DNA of 64,000 nucleotides. It comes from Alteripontixanthobacter muriae (lineage in GTDB: Bacteria; Pseudomonadota; Alphaproteobacteria; Sphingomonadales; Sphingomonadaceae). The position numbers and the translations under genes were made by a program. The first letter of the stretch is position 1. Every line of letters begins with the position of its first letter. This document shows positions 44,330 through 55,490 of this stretch, piece after piece. The notes below the pieces were generated by a model. That model was given only the letters and a program-made list of their open reading frames with translations, did not search any database and was not told where the DNA came from. Where the stretch lies: NCBI RefSeq assembly GCF_013336795.1, contig NZ_JAAFZT010000035.1, positions 441,261-505,260 of the forward strand, given 5' to 3'.

Positions 44330-45766
44330 TCAGCGCGGCAGATCGGTCGTGCCCATCAGCGCTTCGTCCACGCTGGCGGCGCATTGGCGGCCTTCGCGGA
44401 TGGCCCAGACGACGAGGCTCTGGCCTCGGCGCATGTCGCCGCAGGCGAAGACATCGTCCTGGCTGGCCCGGTAATCATGCACATTCGCGGTTACGCTGCC
44501 GCGCCCGGTCAGGTCCACGCCCGATTGGTCGAGCATGCCGGTGCGGAGCGAGCCGGTGAAGCCCATGGCGAGCAGGATGAGGTCGGCCTTCAGGGTGAAG
44601 GCGCTGCCCTCGACCTCGCGCATCGTCCCGTCCTGCCATTCGGCCCGCACGCATTCCAGTGCCGAGACCTTGCCGTCTTCCGCCAGCACGCGCTTGGTCA
44701 ACACGGCCCAGTCGCGGATCGCGCCTTCCTCGTGGCTGGACGAGGTCCGCATCTTCATCGGCCAGTCGGGCCAGGTCAGCAGCTTGTTTTCCTTTTCCGG
44801 CGGCTGCGGCATGATCTCGAGCTGGGTGACGCTGGCCGCGCCCTGCCGGTTGGATGTGCCGACGCAATCGCTGCCGGTATCGCCGCCGCCGATCACGATC
44901 ACATGCTTGCCGGTCGCGGTAAGGCTGCCGCGCGGTGCCGCGCGCACCTCGTCATCGCCAGCGTTCCGCTTGTTCTGCTGGGTCAGGAACTCCATCGCCA
45001 GCCGCACGCCCGGCAGTTCGGAACCGGGTATGTCCAGGCGCCGGGCTTCTTCGGCTCCGCCGGCCAGCACCACCGCATCGAAATTGTCCTGCAGGCTGCG
45101 GAAGGATACGTCGACGCCGACCTCGCGTGATGTCTTGAAGGTCACGCCCTCTGATTCCATCTGCACCGCGCGGCGGTTGATGAGGTGCTTCTCCATCTTG
45201 AAGTCGGGAATGCCGTAACGCAGCAATCCGCCGATCCGGTCGTTCTTCTCGAACACGACCACGCTGTGCCCGGCGCGGGCAAGCTGCTGAGCACAGGCGA
45301 GGCCCGCCGGACCGGATCCGATCACCGCGACGCGCCGTCCCGTCTGCTTCGCCGCCTTGACCGGTGTGATCCAGCCTTCCTGCCAGCCGCGATCGACGAT
45401 AGCGCATTCGATGCTCTTGATCGTCACCGGCTGGTCGGTGATGTTGAGCGTGCAGGCCGCTTCGCAAGGCGCGGGGCAGATGCGCCCGGTGAATTCGGGG
45501 AAATTGTTGGTGGAATGCAGCACGTCGAGCGCGTTGTGCCAGTCATCCTCATAGACCAGATGATTCCAGTCCGGAATGATGTTATTCACCGGGCAACCGG
45601 TGTGGCAGAAGGGTATGCCGCAATTCATGCAGCGCGCCGCCTGCAGCTTCAGCTTTTCCGGGTCGTGCGGGCGGGTGAACTCCTTGTAATGCTTCAGGCG
45701 TTCTTCGGGCGGGTCGTAGCTTCGTTCCTGCCGCTCGATTTCGAGAAATCCGGTTTCCTTGCCCAT
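44330..45766 (-). CDS. gltD: glutamate synthase small subunit
   Basis: 478-residue NADPH-binding subunit passing electrons to GltB. The N-terminal iron-sulfur Cys motifs are [13 protein letters not shown] and CPAPCEAAC. The FAD-binding [17 protein letters not shown] and NADPH-binding GGGDTGSDC follow. Start at ATG 45766, six bases after the gltB stop, with GTAGGAA upstream. It forms the gltB-gltD operon for ammonium assimilation. Confidence 0.95.
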   Translation of the reverse strand: MGKETGFLEIERQERSYDPPEERLKHYKEFTRPHDPEKLKLQAARCMNCGIPFCHTGCPVNNIIPDWNHLVYEDDWHNALDVLHSTNNFPEFTGRICPAPCEAACTLNITDQPVTIKSIECAIVDRGWQEGWITPVKAAKQTGRRVAVIGSGPAGLACAQQLARAGHSVVVFEKNDRIGGLLRYGIPDFKMEKHLINRRAVQMESEGVTFKTSREVGVDVSFRSLQDNFDAVVLAGGAEEARRLDIPGSELPGVRLAMEFLTQQNKRNAGDDEVRAAPRGSLTATGKHVIVIGGGDTGSDCVGTSNRQGAASVTQLEIMPQPPEKENKLLTWPDWPMKMRTSSSHEEGAIRDWAVLTKRVLAEDGKVSALECVRAEWQDGTMREVEGSAFTLKADLILLAMGFTGSLRTGMLDQSGVDLTGRGSVTANVHDYRASQDDVFACGDMRRGQSLVVWAIREGRQCAASVDEALMGTTDLPR

Positions 45767-45771
45767 CGTTC

Positions 45772-48700
45772 CTACTCCGCCGCCCCCATCGTCGCGTATC
45801 CTGCCTGCTCCTGTTCCGCCTCCAGCAGTTCCAGCGCGCGGGCGTAGTCGCGCGGCATGATCTTCACGAATCTGCCCAGCGCCTTGTCCCAATCTGCCAG
45901 CAGTTCTGCCGCGCGCGCCGACCCGGTGTGCATGCGGTGCCGCTCCACCAGGATCTTCAGCCGGGCGGCATCGTGCCGCAGCATGTCGCCCATGCCGTAA
46001 TCCACCACGCTGCGCGGGCGCTGGGCCGGGCGTCCGGCCGCGTCCAGCGGCCCCTCGTCATCCGCCGAAGCGGAGACAGGCGACAGATCGACCATGGCGT
46101 GGTTGCACAATTCGCTGAACCTGCCGTCCGGATCGTAGACATAGGCCAGCCCGCCCGACATGCCGGCGGCGAAATTGCGCCCGGTCTCGCCCAGCACCAC
46201 CACGACACCGCCGGTCATATATTCGCAGGCGTGGTCGCCTGTGCCCTCGACCACGGCGATGGCTCCGGAATTGCGGACGGCGAAACGTTCGCCCGCCACG
46301 CCGCCGAAATAGGCCTCGCCCGCGATGGCGCCGTAAAGCACGGTGTTGCCGACGATGATGTTCTGCGTCGGGTCACGGTCGACATCGGGCTGGCGCACGA
46401 TGATGCGGCCGCCCGACAACCCCTTGCCGACATAATCGTTGCAGTCGCCGGTAAGGTCGAGCGTGACCCCATGCGCGAGCCATGCCCCGAAGCTCTGCCC
46501 CGCAACGCCGTTGAAACTGATGCGGATGGTTTCGGGGGCAAGCCCGGCGTGGCCATGCGCGCGCGCGATTTCCCCCGAGAGCATCGCGCCCACTGCACGA
46601 TGCACGTTGCGGATTGCGCGCGTCAGATGCACCGGTTCACCGCGCTTCAGCGCTGGTTCGCAGGCGGCGATGAGTTCATTGTCCATCGCGCCTTCCATGC
46701 CGTGGTCCTGCTCCATCGTCTGGCGCAAGGGGCTGACATATTGCGTGTCCACCCGGTGCAGCAGTTTCGACAGATCGATACCGTCCGCTTTCCAGTGACG
46801 CAGCGCGCGGCTGGTATCCAGGCGGTCGACCCGGCCCACCATCTCATCGACCGTGGCGAAGCCCATCTCGGCCATGAAGCCGCGCAATTCCTCGGCCACG
46901 AAGAAGAAGTAATTGATGACATGCTCGGGCGTGCCGGTGAACTTCTTGCGCAATTCGGGATTCTGGGTGGCGACGCCGACGGGGCAGGTGTTGAGATGGC
47001 ACTTGCGCATCATGATGCACCCAGCCGCGATCAGCGGAGCGGTCGCGAAACCGAACTCGTCCGCGCCCAGCAGCGCGCCGATGGCCACGTCGCGTCCGGT
47101 GCGCAGGCCGCCGTCCACCTGCACCGCGATCCGGCTGCGCAGGTCGTTCAGCATCAGCGTCTGCTGCGTTTCGGCAAGGCCGATTTCCCACGGGCTGCCC
47201 GCATGAGTCAGGCTGGTGAGCGGGCTGGCCCCGGTGCCGCCTTCATAGCCCGACACGGTCAGATGGTCCGCACGCGCCTTGGACACGCCGGCGGCAACGG
47301 TGCCGATGCCGACTTCGGACACCAGCTTCACCGAGATCCGCGCCTCGCGATTCACATTCTTCAGATCGTGGATCAGCTGCGCCAGATCCTCGATGGAATA
47401 GATGTCGTGATGCGGCGGGGGCGAGATCAGGCCGACGCCGGGCGTGGAATAGCGCACGGCGGCAATGGCCTTGTCGACCTTGTGCCCCGGCAATTGCCCG
47501 CCTTCGCCGGGCTTTGCCCCTTGTGCCATCTTGATCTGGATATCGTCGGAATTGACGAGATATTCTGTCGTCACGCCGAAGCGGCCCGAAGCGACCTGCT
47601 TGATCCGGCTGCGGCGGGAATCGCCATTGGGCATCGGCTGGAACCGATCGACCTCCTCGCCGCCTTCACCGGTATTAGACCGCCCGCCGATGCGGTTCAT
47701 GGCAATGGCGAGCGTGCTGTGCGCCTCAATACTGATCGAGCCATAGCTCATCGCCCCGGTCGAGAACCGCTTCACGATTTCCTCTGCCGGTTCGACATCC
47801 TCGAGCGGAATGGCATGGTCGGCCTTGCGGAACTCCATCAGCCCGCGGATGGTCAGCAGCCGTTCCGACTGTTCGTTGATCGTCTTCGCATATTCGGCGT
47901 AATTGGCCGGATTGTTGCCGCGCACCGCGTGCTGCAGATTGGCCACCGTGGTCGGCGTCCAAGCGTGATCCTCGCCCCGCAACCGGTACTGGTAGATGCC
48001 GCCGGTATCCAGCATTCCGCGATAAAGCGGATTGTCACCGTGGGCGAGGCTGTGCCGCCGCACGGTTTCCTCCGCCACCTGGCGCAGGCCGATCCCTTCG
48101 ATGCTGGTGGCGGTGCCGGTGAAATAGGCGTCGACGAAAGGCGTTGAGAGCCCGACCGCGTCGAAGATCTGCGCGCCGCAATAGGATTGATAGGTCGAAA
48201 TGCCCATTTTGGACATGACCTTGAGGATGCCCTTGCCGATGGCCTTGACGTAGTGCGCCTCGGCCTCGGCGGCGGACAGATGCGGGAACTTGGTTGCGCG
48301 CAGATCTTGCAGCGTCTCGAAAGCGAGATAGGGATTGACCGCTTCGGCGCCGTAGCCCGCCAGCGCGCAGAAATGATGCACCTCGCGCGCTTCGCCGGTT
48401 TCGATGACGAGGCCGGTCTGCATCCGCAGACCCTGCCGCACCAGATGGTGGTGCACGGCCGATGTCGCGAGCAAAGCGGGCATCGGCACGCGGTCCTCGC
48501 CTTGCGCGCGGTCCGACAGGATCAGGATATTATGGTCTAGCAGCACGGCATCGGTGGCCGTCCAGCACATTTCCTTGATCGCCATCTCCAGCCCGTCGGC
48601 ACCGCTCGCCGCATCCCAGGTGATGTCGATGGTGGCGCAGCGAAACGCACCGTCCAGCCCGCTTTCGACCGAGCGGATCTTGGCGAGGTCGCGATTGGTC

Positions 48701-50454
48701 AGGATCGGCTGCGAAACCTCCAGCCGCTTGTGCGAACCGGCATCCTGCCCCAGCAGATTGGGCCGCGGGCCGATCATCGACAGCAGGCTCATGACCAGTT
48801 CCTCGCGGATCGGGTCGATCGGCGGATTGGTCACCTGCGCGAAGTTCTGCTTGAAATAATCGTAGAGCAGCCGCCCCCGGTTCGACAGCACCGCAATGGG
48901 CGTATCGGTGCCCATCGAGCCGATCGGATCGTCGCCATTCACCGCCATGGGTTCGAGGAAGCGGGTGATGTCCTCCTGCGTATAGCCGAAGGCCTGCTGG
49001 CGCTGCAGCAGGCTGGCGCGGTCCTCGGGCACTTCGGAGAGTTCAGGCTCGATATGGCTGAGATCTTCCAGCTTGTACTGCGCGCTGGCGAGCCATTCCT
49101 CGTAAGGCTCCGCCGCGGCGAGATCGGCCTTCAGTTCGGCATCCTCGATGATCCGGCCCTGTTCGAGGTCGATCAGCAGCATCTTGCCGGGCTGCAGCCG
49201 CCATTTGCGCGTGATGTCCTCTTCCGCAAAAGGCAGCACGCCGCTTTCGGATGCGAGGCAGACGAGGTCGTCCCTGGTCACGCAGAACCGGGCCGGGCGC
49301 AGGCCGTTGCGGTCCAGCGTCGCGCCGATTTGACGGCCATCGGTAAAGGCGACCGCCGCAGGCCCGTCCCACGGTTCCATCAGCGCGGCGTGATATTCGT
49401 AGAATGCGCGGCGGGCCGGATCCATCAGCGGGTTCTTGGCCCAGGCCTCGGGCATCAGCACCATCATCGCATGGGCAAGGCTGTAGCCGCCCGCGACCAG
49501 CAGTTCGAGCGCATTGTCGAGGCTGGCCGTGTCGGACTGGCCATGCGGGATCAGTGGCCACATCTTGTCGAGATCGGCGCCCAGCAGCGGGCTTTCCATC
49601 GTGCGGCGGCGGGCATTCATCCAGTTCACATTGCCGCGCACCGTGTTGATCTCGCCATTATGCGCGACGAAACGGAACGGGTGAGCCAGCCGCCAGCTGG
49701 GGAATGTGTTGGTCGAAAAGCGCTGGTGAACGAGCCCCAATGCCGAGATGCAGTCGGGATCGCGCAGATCATCGTAGAATGAGCCGACCTGCGTCGCCAG
49801 CAGCAGCCCCTTGTAGACAATGGTGCGGCTGGAGAAGCTGGGGATGTAGAGTTCCGTGAGGCCTGGCAGGTCGTGCTTTTCGGCCAGCTTCGCCAGCGGG
49901 TTCTGCGTCTGCTTGCGGATCACGACCAGCTTGCGTTCGAAGGCATCCTGATCGGCGCAGTTTTCGCCGCGCGCCACGACGCACTGGCGGATGACCGGCA
50001 TGGAGGCGACGACAGCGTCACCCAGGCCGTCCTGCGTCACCGGAACATCGCGCCAGCCCACGATCCGCTGGCCTTCCTTGGTGACGAATTTTTCCAGCTG
50101 CTCGGTCACGAAATCGCGCGAAGTCGCATCCTGCGGCATGAAGCACATGGCGACGGCATAGTGTCCGACCGGCGGCAGATCGTGCCCGTTCTCGTCCGCC
50201 CATTTGCGGAAGAGGGGGTCGGGTATCTGCAGCAGGATGCCCGCACCGTCGCCCAGCAGCGGGTCGGACCCCACAGCGCCGCGATGGTCGAGATTGGCGA
50301 GGATCCCCAGCGCGCTGGTGACGATGGCGTGGCTCTGCGCGCCCTTGATGTTCGCGATCAGGCCGACGCCGCAGGCATCATGCTCGTTGCGCGGGTCATA
50401 CAGCCCCTGCGCAGCCGGTTGCCTGTTACCTGGTGCCTGTCCCATTCTTTCCAT
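45772..50454 (-). CDS. gltB: glutamate synthase large subunit
   Basis: About 1560 residues. It makes two glutamates from glutamine and 2-oxoglutarate. A short propeptide precedes Cys28 (EHDACGVG), the class II amidotransferase nucleophile freed by processing. A central domain follows, then the FMN synthase domain with the 3Fe-4S cysteines in [15 protein letters not shown], and the C-terminal GxGxG helix domain ([16 protein letters not shown]). Start at ATG 50454 or 50445; further upstream codons lack a ribosome site. It is a complete housekeeping gene. Confidence 0.95.
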   Translation of the reverse strand: MERMGQAPGNRQPAAQGLYDPRNEHDACGVGLIANIKGAQSHAIVTSALGILANLDHRGAVGSDPLLGDGAGILLQIPDPLFRKWADENGHDLPPVGHYAVAMCFMPQDATSRDFVTEQLEKFVTKEGQRIVGWRDVPVTQDGLGDAVVASMPVIRQCVVARGENCADQDAFERKLVVIRKQTQNPLAKLAEKHDLPGLTELYIPSFSSRTIVYKGLLLATQVGSFYDDLRDPDCISALGLVHQRFSTNTFPSWRLAHPFRFVAHNGEINTVRGNVNWMNARRRTMESPLLGADLDKMWPLIPHGQSDTASLDNALELLVAGGYSLAHAMMVLMPEAWAKNPLMDPARRAFYEYHAALMEPWDGPAAVAFTDGRQIGATLDRNGLRPARFCVTRDDLVCLASESGVLPFAEEDITRKWRLQPGKMLLIDLEQGRIIEDAELKADLAAAEPYEEWLASAQYKLEDLSHIEPELSEVPEDRASLLQRQQAFGYTQEDITRFLEPMAVNGDDPIGSMGTDTPIAVLSNRGRLLYDYFKQNFAQVTNPPIDPIREELVMSLLSMIGPRPNLLGQDAGSHKRLEVSQPILTNRDLAKIRSVESGLDGAFRCATIDITWDAASGADGLEMAIKEMCWTATDAVLLDHNILILSDRAQGEDRVPMPALLATSAVHHHLVRQGLRMQTGLVIETGEAREVHHFCALAGYGAEAVNPYLAFETLQDLRATKFPHLSAAEAEAHYVKAIGKGILKVMSKMGISTYQSYCGAQIFDAVGLSTPFVDAYFTGTATSIEGIGLRQVAEETVRRHSLAHGDNPLYRGMLDTGGIYQYRLRGEDHAWTPTTVANLQHAVRGNNPANYAEYAKTINEQSERLLTIRGLMEFRKADHAIPLEDVEPAEEIVKRFSTGAMSYGSISIEAHSTLAIAMNRIGGRSNTGEGGEEVDRFQPMPNGDSRRSRIKQVASGRFGVTTEYLVNSDDIQIKMAQGAKPGEGGQLPGHKVDKAIAAVRYSTPGVGLISPPPHHDIYSIEDLAQLIHDLKNVNREARISVKLVSEVGIGTVAAGVSKARADHLTVSGYEGGTGASPLTSLTHAGSPWEIGLAETQQTLMLNDLRSRIAVQVDGGLRTGRDVAIGALLGADEFGFATAPLIAAGCIMMRKCHLNTCPVGVATQNPELRKKFTGTPEHVINYFFFVAEELRGFMAEMGFATVDEMVGRVDRLDTSRALRHWKADGIDLSKLLHRVDTQYVSPLRQTMEQDHGMEGAMDNELIAACEPALKRGEPVHLTRAIRNVHRAVGAMLSGEIARAHGHAGLAPETIRISFNGVAGQSFGAWLAHGVTLDLTGDCNDYVGKGLSGGRIIVRQPDVDRDPTQNIIVGNTVLYGAIAGEAYFGGVAGERFAVRNSGAIAVVEGTGDHACEYMTGGVVVVLGETGRNFAAGMSGGLAYVYDPDGRFSELCNHAMVDLSPVSASADDEGPLDAAGRPAQRPRSVVDYGMGDMLRHDAARLKILVERHRMHTGSARAAELLADWDKALGRFVKIMPRDYARALELLEAEQEQAGYATMGAAE

Positions 50455-50684
50455 CCCGCCAACCCGCTCGCTCTCCGGGCCGCCCACCCCGGCGAACCGG
50501 GAGCGAGGCGCCGGAAACGAAGCGCACGTAATTGCGCTGCCTCAAGCAGCAAATATATCGCGAAGGGGCTTATTGAAGAAAGGAACGGTTTTTTGCAACT
50601 GCGAGATGGCGCAGTTCGCCTTTGGCCGCCGATAGAAATTCCAAAAGCGTGTGGGCAGGGCGAACCCGCGCCGCACCCGCAGGT

Positions 50685-52400
50685 TCAGGCTGCTCCGCTC
50701 ATCCGTTGCAGCTTCTCAAGCGCATCACGCAGGGCCTTTTCGCTGGCTGCGGGATCGGGGCGGCGGGGCGGCGGCGCGGTCGAAGGCGCAGGGCGCGCGC
50801 CGGGCAGGCTGTGCAGATTGTCCGGCGCATCGAACGGCCTTGCGCTTGCGCGCGCGCCTCCGGCGTCCGGGTCCTGAGCCAGTCGGCGTGCAAACGGGCG
50901 CGGGTCCTGACCTGGGAACGTCACCACAGGTTCCGTGAAATCACCGTCTCCTTGCGCCAGCTCATCGTCGATCCGAACGGTTTCACGCCCGGTCTCGAGC
51001 GGGCGCTTCATGGCCAGGAGTGAACTGAAACCGTCAAAATCATCGTCCGAGTCATCTTCCTCGTCATCGCTGGCTGCGATTGCCATTGCGACAGGATCGG
51101 CAAGAGCAGCGGGCACCTGCATGCCAGAAGTCTCTTGGCCGGAAGTCTCTTGGCCGGAAGTCTCGGGGCCGGAAATCTCGGGAGGACCGAACAAGCGGTG
51201 CGAGCCTGAAAAATCGATGCGGAAATCGTCATCCGCGCCCTCGTCCTCGGCCGCCTCTTCTGCAAAGACAAGCGGGCGCAAGGCGGCCGGAATATATTCG
51301 GCTTTCGATGCCCTGAAAGTGCCCTCTTCATGCTCGGCGTGCGGGGGCTGGAGCGAGGCTTCGGGCTCCCGGTTCGGTGGCGATGTTTCGTGATCGGAAC
51401 CATCGCGGTGGTCGACAAAATTGCCGGCCGGACCGCCGTCGGGCTCAGACAAATCTGCCGGGAAATCCTGATGATCTGGAAGCGCGGCGCGCAGAAGGGT
51501 GGCATCGCCTGCCGGCTCGGGCCGGCCCCGGCCCTGCAGCGAGCGTGCGAAGCGGTCCACCAGTTCCGCAAGGCTCATGTGTTCGAACGGCTTGTCTTCC
51601 CGTGACGCCGCTGCTTCCTGCGCCTGGTCTTGTGCTGAAAAGCCCTTTTCGTACGCAGGCTCCGGGTCAGGGAAGGTAATCTCCTCCGGCTTGGCAAATG
51701 CGCCGAGGTCCAGCGTATCGTCACGATCTGCGGCAATCTCGACCTGGTCGGCGAAGTCGTTGCCCGGCAGATCAGGTGCGAGCGTTTCGCTGTCGGGAAT
51801 AATTTCCTCAGTCTCTTCGTGCAGCGAGAAATGCGGCTGCGCCGCCGCAGTTTCCCCGGACACGGGCGCGCTGCCGAGATATTCACTGCGGCCGCTATCC
51901 CCGGTGAGTGAAAGAGACCGGCGACGAATCCCGAGCGGCCGGTCGGCAGGCTCGGCATCGGCATCCAGGGGATCGTCCAGCCGCTGGGATCCCAGTTCCG
52001 CATGTGCGAAAATGGGGCGCTTCAGCGGTGCATCGGGATGGCTGTCGCCCGTTCGCAGGAGCGGCGCGAGCGGATCGCGTTCGCGCGGAGCATCGGCCGC
52101 TTGCAAGCGGGCGACCCGCCGCGCGATCAACAGCCCCAACAGGCCGCCGACGATGGCTGCAAGGCTCGCTATTCCGATCCGCGCAGATACGCCGAGCGGC
52201 GGTGCGGCGGCAGGAAGGATTGCACCCAGATTGGCAGCGCGGCTGACAGATTCGAACAGGGCCACGGGCAGGATCAGGCTACCGAGCCCGAGCAGTGCGG
52301 CAAACCACAGGGCGACGATCGCCGGAAATGCCGCGTGGGAACTGATCGGTGCCTTCGCCGGGCGCGATCTTCCGCTGCTGTGTCTTGCCTCGCCTGTCAT
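50685..52400 (-). CDS. acidic repeat-containing membrane protein, unknown function
   Basis: 571-residue protein with two transmembrane helices near the N-terminus (AIVALWFAALLGLGSLILPVA and ISAAIVGGLLGLLIA-like, about 40-110). A long acidic, Pro-rich, probably disordered cytoplasmic or periplasmic part follows. It contains a GQETSG repeat and ends in a short helix (EKALRDALEKLQRMSG). No family recognised. ATG 52400 is used. It lies between gltB and the exosortase-associated glycosyltransferase in the same orientation as both. It could be a scaffold, but this is not supported beyond architecture. Confidence 0.68.
   Translation of the reverse strand: MTGEARHSSGRSRPAKAPISSHAAFPAIVALWFAALLGLGSLILPVALFESVSRAANLGAILPAAAPPLGVSARIGIASLAAIVGGLLGLLIARRVARLQAADAPRERDPLAPLLRTGDSHPDAPLKRPIFAHAELGSQRLDDPLDADAEPADRPLGIRRRSLSLTGDSGRSEYLGSAPVSGETAAAQPHFSLHEETEEIIPDSETLAPDLPGNDFADQVEIAADRDDTLDLGAFAKPEEITFPDPEPAYEKGFSAQDQAQEAAASREDKPFEHMSLAELVDRFARSLQGRGRPEPAGDATLLRAALPDHQDFPADLSEPDGGPAGNFVDHRDGSDHETSPPNREPEASLQPPHAEHEEGTFRASKAEYIPAALRPLVFAEEAAEDEGADDDFRIDFSGSHRLFGPPEISGPETSGQETSGQETSGMQVPAALADPVAMAIAASDDEEDDSDDDFDGFSSLLAMKRPLETGRETVRIDDELAQGDGDFTEPVVTFPGQDPRPFARRLAQDPDAGGARASARPFDAPDNLHSLPGARPAPSTAPPPRRPDPAASEKALRDALEKLQRMSGAA
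51128..51180. repeat. 15-bp tandem repeat, about 3.5 copies
   Basis: The unit AAGTCTCTTGGCCGG at 51128-51142 repeats at 51143-51157, then with two changes at 51158-51172 and partially after. In the protein it gives in-frame QETSG repeats, so copy-number change would preserve the frame. Confidence 0.82.
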
Positions 52401-52477
52401 CTGCTCGCCCAATTCATAACGTCCCTGTCGCTGCACCGCGAGGGTCGCCCCTCAAGGCCGGTCCGGCGCACCCATGC

Positions 52478-53728
52478 TCATGCGGCTGCGCGGCTCTGCC
52501 TTGCAGCATCGGCTAACAAGCTTTGGTAAACGGTTTGATAATTATGCACATTCTTTGCCCAGTCATGCCGCGCCGCGACATGCGCCTGTGCGCGGGCACG
52601 CATCGCACCCCACCTCGCCCGGTCGGCCCAGCAACGCGACAGCGCCTCTGCGCAGGCGGCCGGATCGTCCGGCGGAAACAGGATGCCGGTCTCGCCATCG
52701 CGGATCAGTTCGCGGTGGCCGCCGACGTCCGATGCAGCGACGATGCGCCCTTGCGCCATCGCCTCCAGCGGCTTCAGCGGCGTCACCAGTTCGGTCAGGC
52801 GGCTGGCCTTGCGCGGATAGGCGAGGATGTCGATCAGCGAGTAATATCGCTCCACCTGGTTATGAGGCACCCTGCCTGCAAAGATGACCGAATCGCCAGG
52901 GCCGAGCGCTGCCGCCTGCACCTTCAGGGCATCCTCGCGCGGGCCGCCGCCGACCAGCAGCAGCCGGGCATCGGGCGATTTTTCGCGCAGCAGCGGCATG
53001 GCGGCGACGAGATCGTCCAGCCCCTCGTAATCGTAGAAGCTGCCGATGAAGCCGATAACAGGACCATCGTCTGATACACCGCCGAGACCCAGTTCCTGCG
53101 CCAGACCGTCACTCCGCTTCGCTGGCTCGCCGAATAGCGACAGGTCCACGCCGTTGGGCGAAATGCCGATCTTGCCCGGCGGAAACCCCCGCGCGATCAG
53201 ATCGTCCCGCAGGCCGTGGCAGATGGTGAAAACCGCATCCGCGCCCGCGACGACCCGGTTCTCGAACTGCCGGGTCATGCGGTACTTCAGCGATCCGGCG
53301 CGGCCCAAACCGTTGCCGACGGCGGCATCCTCCCAGAAGGCGCGAATTTCATAGACGAGCGGCAGATCGAATTTCCGCGCAACCTTGAGTCCGGCCATGC
53401 CGCACAGGAAGGGGGAATGGGCGTGCAGGATGTCGGGCTTCCAGTCGCGCACGACCCGCTCCGCTGCCTCTGCGAAACGGGCGACTTCCCGCCATTCGCG
53501 GATCGCTGGGGGCCCTTCCGCTACGCCCGGGGTGCGATGGAAGATCAGCCCGTCGCTCTCCTCCACTGACGACAGAGTGATCGAATGGCCGCTTTCGTGG
53601 CGCAGTCCGGTCAGCCCGCGCACATCCAGACCTGCCGCCTGCTGCGCCTTCAAAATGGCGCGCGTGCGGAAGGAATAGCCGCTATGCAGCGGCAGGGAAT
53701 GATCGAGCAGGTGAAGGACGCGAGTCAT
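52478..53728 (-). CDS. exosortase-A-associated glycosyltransferase (family 4)
   Basis: 416-residue GT-B glycosyltransferase. The N-terminus VLHLLDHSLPLHSGYSFRTRAIL is characteristic of the exosortase A system-associated group. The C-terminal nucleotide-sugar site shows IGFIGSFYDYEGLDDL and KPLEAMAQGRIVAASDVGGHRELI. It would add a sugar to a lipid-linked or exported glycan. It diverges from the ligase unit at 53829-55409, about 100 bases apart. With the PEP-CTERM protein at 34237 it signals an exosortase/EPS system in this genome. Confidence 0.9.
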   Translation of the reverse strand: MTRVLHLLDHSLPLHSGYSFRTRAILKAQQAAGLDVRGLTGLRHESGHSITLSSVEESDGLIFHRTPGVAEGPPAIREWREVARFAEAAERVVRDWKPDILHAHSPFLCGMAGLKVARKFDLPLVYEIRAFWEDAAVGNGLGRAGSLKYRMTRQFENRVVAGADAVFTICHGLRDDLIARGFPPGKIGISPNGVDLSLFGEPAKRSDGLAQELGLGGVSDDGPVIGFIGSFYDYEGLDDLVAAMPLLREKSPDARLLLVGGGPREDALKVQAAALGPGDSVIFAGRVPHNQVERYYSLIDILAYPRKASRLTELVTPLKPLEAMAQGRIVAASDVGGHRELIRDGETGILFPPDDPAACAEALSRCWADRARWGAMRARAQAHVAARHDWAKNVHNYQTVYQSLLADAARQSRAAA

Positions 53729-53828
53729 GGATGGCCTATGACATGACAGACTTAACGCCGCGTCAACCGCAATCTGGTAGCCGCACGATCCATTTGCATT
53801 GCAGACCCTCTCTGGAGAAAGCGTTTCC

Positions 53829-53981
53829 TTGATCGACTATTTCGCCCTCGGCCTGACGCATCTGCTGATCGCGATCGCCGCGATTCGGCTGTTGTCGCGC
53901 GGCGATCTGGATCGGGTAGAGGATGCGGAAGCCACCGGACTAGAGACATCCCGTCCGCCCAGACGCGAAAGGCCGCGCTAG
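53829..53981 (+). CDS. small single-pass membrane protein next to glycan ligase
   Basis: About 50 residues from a TTG start behind GGAGAAAG. One hydrophobic helix (YFALGLTHLLIAIAAIRLL) is followed by a charged tail (RPPRRERPR). It ends three bases before the ligase ATG, so it is probably co-translated with it. No family recognised; it could be a small partner of the ligase. Confidence 0.5.
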   Translation: MIDYFALGLTHLLIAIAAIRLLSRGDLDRVEDAEATGLETSRPPRRERPR

Positions 53982-53984
53982 GCG

Positions 53985-55409
53985 ATGCTGGATCTCGCGC
54001 TGTTCGCCTTCATCATGGGGCTGCTTGCCCTTGGAGTGAAGCGCCCGTTCCTGTGGGTGCTGGCTTATATCTATATCGACATCCTGGCGCCGCAGAAGAT
54101 CGGCTGGTCGCTGACGGCGGCGCTGCCTTTGTCGCTCATCGCCTTCTGCGCGGCCTTCGCGGGCTGGCTGCTGGCCGACAGCAAGCGGGGTAGCCGCTTC
54201 ACATATCGCCAGTTCCTGATGGTCCTCCTGCTGATCTACAGCGGGTGGACAACGCTGAACGCCGATTTTCCGGAAGCCGCGCTGGAGAAATGGGGTTGGG
54301 TCTGGAAGGCGCTGGTCTTTGCCATATTCCTGCCGCTGACGCTGACCACGCGCTTGCGGATCGAGGCGGCGGCGCTGGTCATGCTGCTGACGGCAGGGGC
54401 GATCATCATTTCCGGTGGGATCAAGACGGCGCTGGGCGGCGGCGGGTATGGCGGGCTGCATCTCTTCGTGAACGACAATAGCGGCGTATACGAAAGCTCC
54501 ACGCTGGCGACCATCGCCGTGGCGATCATCCCGCTGGTGCTGTGGTTCACGCGGCATGGCACCATCTTCCCGCCGGACTGGCGAGTGAAGACCTTCGCTT
54601 ATGCGCTGATTTTCGCCTGCCTGCTGATCCCTGTCGGAACGGAGGCGCGAACGGGCCTCCTGTGTATCGCTGCGCTTGCGATGCTGCTGCTGCGCGATGC
54701 GCGGCGGCGGTTCCTGTACATTGCCGGAGGGACGATGCTGGCGCTGGCGGCGCTGCCGTTCCTGCCGCAAAGCTATTACGAGCGGATGGCGACCATCGGC
54801 GAATACAAAGGCGATGAATCCGCCTCGACCCGCGTGGCTGTCTGGGATTGGACGCTGGATTACGTCGCGCAGAAGCCGCTCGGCGGCGGCTTCGATGCCT
54901 ATCGCGGCAATAGCTTTACCTATGACATTCCAGTCGTCACGGGGGAGGGCAATAACCGCTCCATCCGTTCGGAAGCAGTGACGGACGAGGCGCGGGCCTA
55001 TCATTCGGCCTATTTCGAAGTTCTGGGCGAGCAGGGCTGGCCGGGGTTCCTGATCTGGATCGCGCTGCAGGTGAGCGGGCTGTGGCAGATGGAGAGGCTA
55101 CGGCGGCGCTGGCGGATTCCGGAACACCCTTCAGTGAAGAAGGGCGGCTCGCAAGCGCCCGAGCCTGCAGCCATCGACACATGGCAGGCTCCGCTCGCCA
55201 GCGCGTTGCAGCTGGCGCAGATCGTCTATCTGGTCGGCGCATTGTTCCAGGGCATCGCTTATCAGCCGTTCATCCTGATGCTGATCGGGCTGCAGATCGG
55301 CCTCTGGAGCTATTGCCGGCAGCGCGAATCGACGGCGCGCAACCGCCGTCCGCCACCGTTCGCCCCGGGCGCGGACCGGACTGGCCTGACGCCTTCCGCA
55401 TTGCCGTAA
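53985..55409 (+). CDS. O-antigen/exosortase-A-associated glycan ligase (Wzy_C type)
   Basis: 474-residue polytopic membrane protein with about ten helices. The conserved GTEARTGLL motif and the large periplasmic loop containing DESASTRVAVWDW and GGGFDAYRGNSF fit the O-antigen ligase/polymerase family, in the branch linked to exosortase A as a putative O-glycosylation ligase. It acts at the periplasmic face, joining glycan from undecaprenyl carrier to its acceptor. It pairs with the divergent glycosyltransferase. Confidence 0.87.
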   Translation: MLDLALFAFIMGLLALGVKRPFLWVLAYIYIDILAPQKIGWSLTAALPLSLIAFCAAFAGWLLADSKRGSRFTYRQFLMVLLLIYSGWTTLNADFPEAALEKWGWVWKALVFAIFLPLTLTTRLRIEAAALVMLLTAGAIIISGGIKTALGGGGYGGLHLFVNDNSGVYESSTLATIAVAIIPLVLWFTRHGTIFPPDWRVKTFAYALIFACLLIPVGTEARTGLLCIAALAMLLLRDARRRFLYIAGGTMLALAALPFLPQSYYERMATIGEYKGDESASTRVAVWDWTLDYVAQKPLGGGFDAYRGNSFTYDIPVVTGEGNNRSIRSEAVTDEARAYHSAYFEVLGEQGWPGFLIWIALQVSGLWQMERLRRRWRIPEHPSVKKGGSQAPEPAAIDTWQAPLASALQLAQIVYLVGALFQGIAYQPFILMLIGLQIGLWSYCRQRESTARNRRPPPFAPGADRTGLTPSALP

Positions 55410-55490
55410 CGGCAGCGCAGCGCGCGTTGCGCTCCGCCGGATGATGCGCCATGAAAGCGCAGCAATTCACAGGATAAGAGGAGCCAAGGC

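Noticed and set aside
45928-48147. A 739-codon open frame on the + strand opposite gltB
   Set aside because: It mirrors gltB codons in GC-rich DNA; composition is His/Asp/Gly/Arg-rich with no domain and no ribosome site.
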